Assembly: GCA_010015675.1 (NCBI GenBank) | Contig: ML976979.1 | Span: 964,410 to 979,328, forward strand | DNA length: 14,919 bases | Source of the DNA: Byssothecium circinans | Taxonomy: Eukaryota > Ascomycota > Dothideomycetes > Pleosporales > Massarinaceae | Direction of reading: 5' to 3' | Shown here: in pieces, positions 10,206 through 14,919 of the stretch | How positions within the stretch are numbered: the first letter of the stretch is position 1 | How the letters are laid out: each line of letters starts with the position of its first letter | Made by a program: the position numbers and the translations under genes | Notes under the pieces: generated by a model | Database searches by the model: none | Told to the model about the DNA's origin: nothing | Seen by the model: only the letters and a program-made list of their open reading frames with translations

Positions 10206-10328
10206 AAAGGGTGAGTTCCAGAAAAATTTAGGTCATGTGCTCGGTAAATTGTATGGCCATCTATCGTTGATTGGCTAAAACTAGCATCTTGGAACATGTG
10301 ACCTACTTTTGTGTGAAAGTCACCCTTT
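10206..10328. repeat. Degenerate 123-bp inverted-repeat (MITE-like) element
   Basis: Arms at 10206-10242 and 10292-10328 are inverted copies, matching at 27 of 37 positions without gaps; both begin AAAGGGTGA reading inward and share TAGGTCA. A tighter hairpin, GTGAAAG-TCACC-CTTTCAC (about 10313-10331), overlaps the right arm. No target-site duplication is seen, so a mobile origin is inferred from size and arms only. Confidence 0.5.
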
Positions 10329-10557
10329 CACGCGATTGAAACAATTCGCCGCACACCGATAAACTCAGCTCATGTTTACCTTCCCCCAACGAAGCCCTTT
10401 TAACCTCTTCCTACTCCTGCGTGAAAGAGCAGGCCTAGCTTTACAATCCTATATTTTGTAAAAGTTAAAGGAAAATGATTAACGTGTTAGTTATTGTGGG
10501 TGGTCTTTAGTGAGAGAGTATTATGTGTGCGGGGAATTCTTTCAACCGCGTGCCTTT

Positions 10558-10926
10558 GTAATACGCCCAGGGTTGGTAATACGCCCAGTCCCTGTCGAGC
10601 CTAGGATTGATAAATCAGTGTTTTGGTTATACGCCCAGTCTAGGGAGGGCTAGCTCGGCCGAGACCACTAGAGATGCTGGAAGGGCGTTTTTGTATAGAG
10701 AAAGTTATAGTTTTGCATTCGAGAGGGTTTAACAGCGGTGTATTAGAAACTATTAGTGTGTACAAGCTTAAGCGCTGCTAGATAACAATTTTTTTACATT
10801 ACTAAGGAACGCTAACCAAAATAGAAATCCAGGTCATCCAAATACGCCCCCTTAAGAAATACGCCTAGGCTCTCTATACGTCCAGTCCCCAAGGCGTCCT
10901 AAACAACCAATTTAGTTAAACGCCTA
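10558..10926 (+). repeat. Dispersed direct repeats of a TACGCCCAG motif
   Basis: About seven copies, all on the same strand. Two exact GTAATACGCCCAG copies start at 10558 and 10576 (18-nt step). A third, GTTATACGCCCAG, starts near 10626. A second group follows at 10841 (AATACGCCC), 10857 (AATACGCCTAGG) and 10875 (TATACGTCCAG), with a weak copy near 10915 (TTAAACGCC). Several continue into AGTCCC or AGTCTAGGG. No reversed copies are present, so this is not a simple TIR pair. It could be the subterminal region of a transposon or an array of protein-binding sites. Confidence 0.65.
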
Positions 10927-10955
10927 TTACACAACCTTTACGGTACTCACGCGCA

Positions 10956-11075
10956 CGGGTGGAGCTGGCATCACGTTTTTTGCCACCCTCTCTGATAGAC
11001 ACACTTCTTAGATGATCGTCAGGGCCTTATTGGTTCGCTGGGTGTGAGATTTGCACGTGATGCCAGCTTCCACCG
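10956..11075. repeat. 120-bp foldback with 21-nt inverted arms
   Basis: Arms 10956-10976 and 11055-11075 are reverse complements over GCTGGCATCACGT and GGTGGA, with a one-base shift between them. The right arm ends 58 nt before the ATG at 11134, so the foldback lies in the presumed promoter or leader of the next gene. No target duplication is evident. It may be a small MITE or a regulatory palindrome. Confidence 0.6.
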
Positions 11076-11133
11076 TATCCACTATGCTCCACGAGTAGCC
11101 TAACAACAGCTATAACATCCTCCTCCGGCGGCC

Positions 11134-12033
11134 ATGGATAAAGTTTGGTTCAAGCTCCGACAGACCCACTACCCGCCCGGCCCGGAGGACGTCATCCTCG
11201 CCGGTGACGGCAATGACACGGCCGCGTCCATCTGCCTAGGCCACTGCATCACGGGGCTCAAGCGCCTCGACTTCCCCCTCAACCGCGGCGAGGTGCTCGC
11301 CTTCCCCACGCGTATGAAGGTCTTCCGGGCGTCCTCGCTCGAGTTCAAATGGCACGACGAGCAGCGCTCTAACCACGGGGTCAAGCTCGGCATAGGCGCC
11401 CCCGTCGCCGCCGCGCTCGGCCTGCTGTCCGTCCAGGGCAGCGTCAAGCTCGCCTTCAGGCACTCGCGCGCTGACTACGAGATGTACGACCGCCTCGACA
11501 CGTATTTTGTGCAGCCGACTCCGGCGTACGTCGAAGATTGCCTGGACGGTGAGGCCCTGCGGAAGTATATCGCGGGGAAGAGCAACTGGTCGTTTTTCCT
11601 CATCACGGGCATCCGCGTGGCGCGGAAAGGGAGCAAGAAGACGGAGGAAACGCGGAGTAGAGAGGTAGAAGGGGGGCCACAGGCGTGAGTCGTACACTGC
11701 AGTTCTCAGCCTATATTTTTTTTCCCCTTGACCCGGCTGGCCTGGTTGGGCAGAGGCGTGCCGGGTGTGTTTGTTGCTGAGGCCACTGGCAATACGGCCG
11801 CCGAGAAGGAGAGAAGGACGGAACAGCACGAGATGTCTGACTTTGTGTGGGCTGTACGCCTGGCCAAGGTGCACAAGGGGGTTCTGATGACGGACTGGTC
11901 TATGGACCCCTACACGCATCGTGCCACTTTCACCGTCGGCGACAGCGGGGAGGTCGACGTTGCAGCGGCGGTCAAAGGAGAAGGCCTAGAGAAGTTCAAG
12001 GTGGTTGATGATGACGAGCTGCAGAGCTCGTAA
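11134..12033 (+). CDS. Fungal gasdermin-like protein (candidate)
   Basis: Exons 11134-11684 and 11754-12033 flank a 69-nt GT-AG intron (phase 2), giving 276 residues. The start MDKVWFKL has good ATG context (GGCCATGG). No signal peptide, TM segment or enzyme motif is seen. The order of elements resembles a gasdermin pore-forming domain: Phe/Trp strand FKW (71-73), a long small-residue hydrophobic stretch (83-108), LDTYFVQP with a following helix AYVEDCL (121-137), and strand WSFFLITGIRVAR (152-164). A charged linker follows, then strand SDFVWAVRLAKV (212-223) and a short C-terminal tail. Fungal gasdermins (RCD-1, HET-Q1) are of similar size and act in regulated cell death and allorecognition. 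Assignment is by remembered family pattern, not a search. The partner protease often found beside such genes is not in the window. Transposon-like DNA abuts the stop codon. GC-rich and free of nonsense mutations. Confidence 0.6.
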
Positions 12034-12035
12034 TG

Positions 12036-12104
12036 TACGGAGCTCCGGATCCATGGAGCTAGCTCCATGAGCTACGTAGCTCCATGGATCTCATGGAGCT
12101 GTAC
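12036..12104. repeat. Cluster of GAGCTC-type palindromes
   Basis: Starting 3 nt after the stop codon, about 70 bp hold GGAGCTCC (12039-12046), the 18-bp palindrome CATGGAGCTAGCTCCATG (12052-12069), GAGCTACGTAGCTC (12069-12082) and a further CATGGAGCT (12092-12100). Outer GTAC...GTAC ends make the whole block an imperfect foldback. It could be the subterminal region of the adjoining hAT relic, a short tandem/inverted repeat, or a transcript-end hairpin. Confidence 0.7.
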
Positions 12105-12257
12105 GCCTTGCCTAATCGGGCAAAAATGAAACTTTTTTTAGGAGGCTCGAGACGTTGTTTCAGCACAGCTATTTATGTTGAAACCTCGGTTGTTTGACGT
12201 CGGCCGTCCCCCCTATAGCCAATATAGACGTCAATCGTAACTCAATAATCATTCAAT

Positions 12258-14010
12258 ATGTCCCAAAATCCCCTAAGGAGGCTTCGGAACACTCCAAGGA
12301 GGGCTTCAAGGCTTTCTACGCCCCAGATTACCCCATCCAGAGCCTCACCGTCGCCAGTTTCCACCCCGTCTCGCAGGCGCGCTGACCGTCGGCGTCCCGT
12401 CGACGTACTGTCAGACAGTGACGCCTCAGCTTATGAGACTGATGGCGGCAAAGGGCCTTCCAGAGGCCCTCAATCTCATGGAGGAACTCAAGAGGCTCGC
12501 CGGCGAGCTCCAAAAAGGCCTAGAGTGGCTGAATTTGACTACGACTAGGTCAATTATGACAAAATCCCTAGATACCTGGCGGATGAGCGGCAGGTTAGGA
12601 GACGCGCTGGCTACTGGCTGTACGGAGTACCCTTACAGCGTATAGAGGATAAGACACAGTGGTATCTTTGTAAGCACTGTCACCTAGAGGATTCTCCGCA
12701 CAATGCCATTTTAAAGGTTAACGGCGGAGGCGGCGTCCTCAATCACCTCCGCGCGCGCCATACAGAGCAGTACAATCACGTAAGGAGCCTCCTGGTTAAG
12801 GCTCCCAGCACTGACAAAGGCATATCGTCTATCTTGGCTACTTTAGACGACAAGGATCCTGTACAACAAGCTATACACAGTAAAGCTGTAACAGTGTTCA
12901 ATCCCCAGGGCATATAGAAGGACCTACTTACCTGGATTGTAGCCGACAAGATTCCCTTCTACAAGCTAAGTAGCGAGTATTTTAGGAGGTTACTCAGCCG
13001 TATGGAGCTCACTGGCCAGAGCCTCTTGCCCAACGATCGAACGATGCGGAACTGGGTCCTTCAACAGTTTGAGGCCAAGAAGGAGGTTCTCAGGAAGGCC
13101 TTGAAGGATTGCCCTGGAAAAATACATCTATCCTTTGACGGGTGGACCAACCGGAGGATACATGGACTGCTTGCAATCGTCGGCTACTAGGTGGATGTGA
13201 ACAATAAGTGTAATACAGCCCTCCTATCTCTACGGGAGATGGAATCTCCACACACAGGAACCAATATAAGAAAGGCTATAGTACAAACGCTTAAGGCCTT
13301 TAAGATTAAGAAGAAAACAGGCGCATGGGCTTGTGATAACGCCTCTTCAAATGATCAAGCCCTTACGCAGCTGAGTGTAATTTTACACTTCAATCCTGTC
13401 TACTAGAGGATAAGATGTGCCGGTCACATCCTCAATCTCATAGCTAGGGACCTGTTTTACGGCCTTAATTATGAGATGTTTGACGTCTCTAAGAGAGAGC
13501 TTACTTCTCTAAAGGAGGAGACCAGCTACTATCGTAGCCATGGACCGATTGCTGTTATTCAATTAACTGTAAACTGGATTCGCAAATCTCCAGGGCGGAT
13601 ACAACGCTTTAACGAGGCCTAAGGCCACATTTGGAGAGAGGAAAACCCTAGGGGAGGTCGTACGCCAGATCCCCTAGTGTTACTTCCTGATAATGATACT
13701 CGGTAAGTGACTTTTTATATAATATCTTATTTTTAACTATAGCACTGAATTGTTTCTCCACAACTACCACTCTAAATCAGCCTCAATCCTATCGTGGGCA
13801 ACTCGATTTGATATTGCGCGACCGTGGAGTTATCTTTGGTGGAGCTGGCGGAGTTGAACTCTGAACTTTAAGCAGAGCGCGTTGACACCTGGCAATAGCT
13901 GACTTCTCTATAGGTGGAATTCGACGGCGGACATGATTGAACGCGCCTACCGGCTACGGCGTGTTCTAGATTACTTCTTCAGGCATGAGAGAGCTATGTA
14001 TGAGCTTAAG
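12258..14010 (+). pseudogene. hAT transposase, decayed by in-frame stops and interrupted
   Basis: A single frame from ATG 12258 to 13702 reads as an hAT transposase through five premature stops (12546, 12915, 13188 and 13404 TAG; 13620 TAA). Order: Ser/Arg/Pro-rich N-terminus; BED-type zinc finger (WYLCKHCHL...HLRARH, about 12659-12765); LSFDGWTN with the first catalytic Asp (about 13131); ACDNASSND with the second (about 13328); RIRCAGHILNLIA. An intron (13703-13913, GTAAGT to CTATAG) joins LLPDNDTR to WNSTADMIERA, which carries the conserved Trp and the acidic region. The frame then breaks after AMYELK at 14010, where another element begins, so the C-terminal dimerisation domain is absent. 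No frameshift is needed, so damage is by point nonsense changes. Not functional. Confidence 0.88.
13703..13913 (+). other. Presumed intron in hAT-1, with a tRNA-like B-box on the opposite strand
   Basis: GTAAGT at 13703 and CTATAG at 13913 bracket 211 nt whose removal restores the hAT motif DNDTRWNST. An earlier acceptor at 13742 (TTTTAACTATAG, giving a 40-nt intron) is strong as a signal but leads to a stop without hAT similarity. On the minus strand GTTCAACTC fits the B-box GWTCRANNC, followed by CCGCCAGCTCCACCA, but no full cloverleaf can be folded. Confidence 0.55.
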
Positions 14011-14020
14011 CAGAGTTGCC

Positions 14021-14160
14021 ATCAATCAATCAGGAGATCAATCAGGGCCCAATTTTCGTCAGATTGATCCTATCAATCAATTCAATCTTTCTCCCGTACA
14101 AATTTTGCCTCAATCAGGATTAGGGCCCTTCTCCTGATTGATCTTCCTGATCATATTGAT
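14021..14160. repeat. Inverted ATCAATCAGG repeats at the start of hAT-2
   Basis: Left arm 14021-14050 and right arm 14123-14160 are imperfect reverse complements built from ATCAATCAGG units and ending inward in GGGCCC. Further copies lie between them (14062-14080, 14110-14117). Read as subterminal repeats of hAT-2; a separate 140-bp MITE is the alternative. Confidence 0.6.
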
Positions 14161-14353
14161 CCTTTTTAACGTTGTTTTTAACGCTAAGACGGCTTTTTAA
14201 AGCTGTAAAATCGACGAATATAGCGATTTTTACGCGTTTTTAGTGCTTTAAGCGATTTCCTAATTGGGTAATTAGCTAGCTGTACACCTTAAATTTATCG
14301 CGTTTGCCCTCTCTATTGACGCTCTCTCGCGCCCTCCCCTCCACACTCATACA

Positions 14354-14919
14354 ATGGCCCCGGGCTTACGAAATAAGGGTAAAAAGAGCTCTTTGAGTAC
14401 AGTGGCAAGGCCAGCGGTGCCTCCAGTCGTCGCGCTCGACTCACAGAGCGCCCAGGAGCTACTAGAAACTCAGAGCAGCCAGAGCTTCGAGACTGAGCTC
14501 CGGAACCTCAACGCCGCGTCGTTCGACGCAGAGGCTCTGCCCTTGATTGAGGCGACGCTCTCAGGGCCGTCGAACGCGTCGACGCCCTCTCGTGGGCCAT
14601 CAGAAACTCCGACGCCGACAGCTCGAGCTGCGTTAACTCGAGCTGCCACTACTCCCTCAGCTGCCTCCTCACCTGGCTCCGACAGCCCTGGGCTCGAATT
14701 CGACGCTCATTTTGCGGATAACTTCAACGGGATTGACTGGGCGAGGTTGCCGCTGTATACGAAGCCTCTGCGTACGCAGAGGTTTAAGAAATTAGTGCTC
14801 TACACCCATGGATATCGCGTCGCGCTCCGCGCGGACATGCGGCGTATATACTTCGTCTGCCGCTACTGCCACATACACAGGGTGCCCGGCACCAGAGGGA
14901 TACTGGAGACGACGAGCTC
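14354..14919 (+). CDS. hAT transposase, N-terminal part (runs off the window)
   Basis: An open frame starts at ATG 14354 (leader CACTCATACA) and stays open to the window end for 188 codons. A Ser/Thr/Ala-rich disordered N-terminus (about residues 1-115) leads to FNGIDWARLPLYTKP, HGYRVALR and RIYFVCRYCHIHRVP, the lead-in and first Cys pair of the zinc finger seen in fungal hAT transposases. Unlike hAT-1 it has no nonsense codon in this stretch and is GC-rich, so it is the younger insertion and may be intact. DDE core and dimerisation domain would lie beyond the window. Confidence 0.82.
   Translation, partial: MAPGLRNKGKKSSLSTVARPAVPPVVALDSQSAQELLETQSSQSFETELRNLNAASFDAEALPLIEATLSGPSNASTPSRGPSETPTPTARAALTRAATTPSAASSPGSDSPGLEFDAHFADNFNGIDWARLPLYTKPLRTQRFKKLVLYTHGYRVALRADMRRIYFVCRYCHIHRVPGTRGILETTS

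Larger units (their letters stand above)
12034..14010 (+). mobile_element. hAT DNA transposon relic, 5' part (hAT-1)
   Basis: Extent is set by the transposase relic and the palindromic block before it. The left boundary is not proven: it may begin at the palindromes or at a CAG near 12022. The right part is missing because a second element starts at about 14011. The AT-rich leader (12105-12257) has a TATA-like CTATTTATG near 12168. Confidence 0.6.
14011..14919 (+). mobile_element. Second hAT element (hAT-2), 5' end, nested in hAT-1
   Basis: The hAT-1 reading frame loses similarity at about 14010. The next bases CAGAGTTGCC have the CAG start usual for hAT terminal inverted repeats. If so, AGCTTAAG (14003-14010) would be the left 8-bp target duplication. 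Then come ATCAATCAGG-type repeats (14021-14160), an AT-rich leader with two TTTTTAACG copies (14162-14182), and an open transposase frame at 14354. The right end is outside the window, so TIR and duplication cannot be confirmed here. Confidence 0.6.

Noticed and set aside
10558..10926. CRISPR-like array
   Set aside because: The repeats are short, diverged and irregularly spaced, and the DNA is fungal.
11236..11919. 227-codon minus-strand frame
   Set aside because: Antisense of the GC-rich gasdermin-like gene; it crosses that gene's intron without any domain of its own.
13743..13913. A complete tRNA gene
   Set aside because: Only a B-box-like and 3'-end-like stretch is present; acceptor and T stems do not pair into a cloverleaf.
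10558..14919. One large transposon bounded by the TACGCCCAG repeats
   Set aside because: No oppositely oriented copies exist in the window and an apparently intact host gene lies between.

Overview
The window is nuclear DNA of a filamentous ascomycete (Pezizomycotina), probably plant-associated. Its genes carry short introns of about 40-210 nt with GT-AG (once GC-AG) borders. Several products are secreted plant-cell-wall enzymes. The right end holds fungal transposon debris, including an hAT copy with stop codons of the kind left by RIP. Genus and species cannot be read from the sequence.

Left part, 1-9800, is a gene-rich, GC-richer block. A type-B carboxylesterase/lipase (+) runs to 1913; its 5' end is unresolved. 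It converges on four minus-strand genes in a row: a secreted CBM35-GH26 endo-beta-1,4-mannanase (4221-2678), a secreted PL1 pectin lyase (6012-4797), an UNC93-like 12-TM membrane protein (8016-6494) and an aldo/keto reductase of the fungal glycerol dehydrogenase / L-glyceraldehyde reductase type (9800-8470). A 158-bp solo LTR with a 5-bp target duplication sits between the converging 3' ends of esterase and mannanase. Two depolymerases, an esterase, a membrane protein and a sugar-aldehyde reductase could serve plant polysaccharide use together, but co-regulation is only an inference.

Middle part, 9801-11133, has no convincing gene. It holds promoter DNA of the reductase, a degenerate 123-bp inverted-repeat element, a 370-bp stretch with about seven same-strand copies of a TACGCCCAG motif, and a 120-bp foldback with 21-nt arms just upstream of the next gene.

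Right part, 11134-14919. A two-exon GC-rich gene encodes a 276-aa protein whose strand/helix pattern and size fit the fungal gasdermin-like family (RCD-1/HET-Q1 type, regulated cell death). This is the most interesting candidate; no partner protease is seen in the window. Directly behind its stop codon lies a cluster of GAGCTC palindromes, then a decayed hAT transposase readable in one frame through five premature stops. That relic is itself interrupted at about 14010 by the 5' end of a second, intact-looking hAT element whose transposase runs off the window edge.
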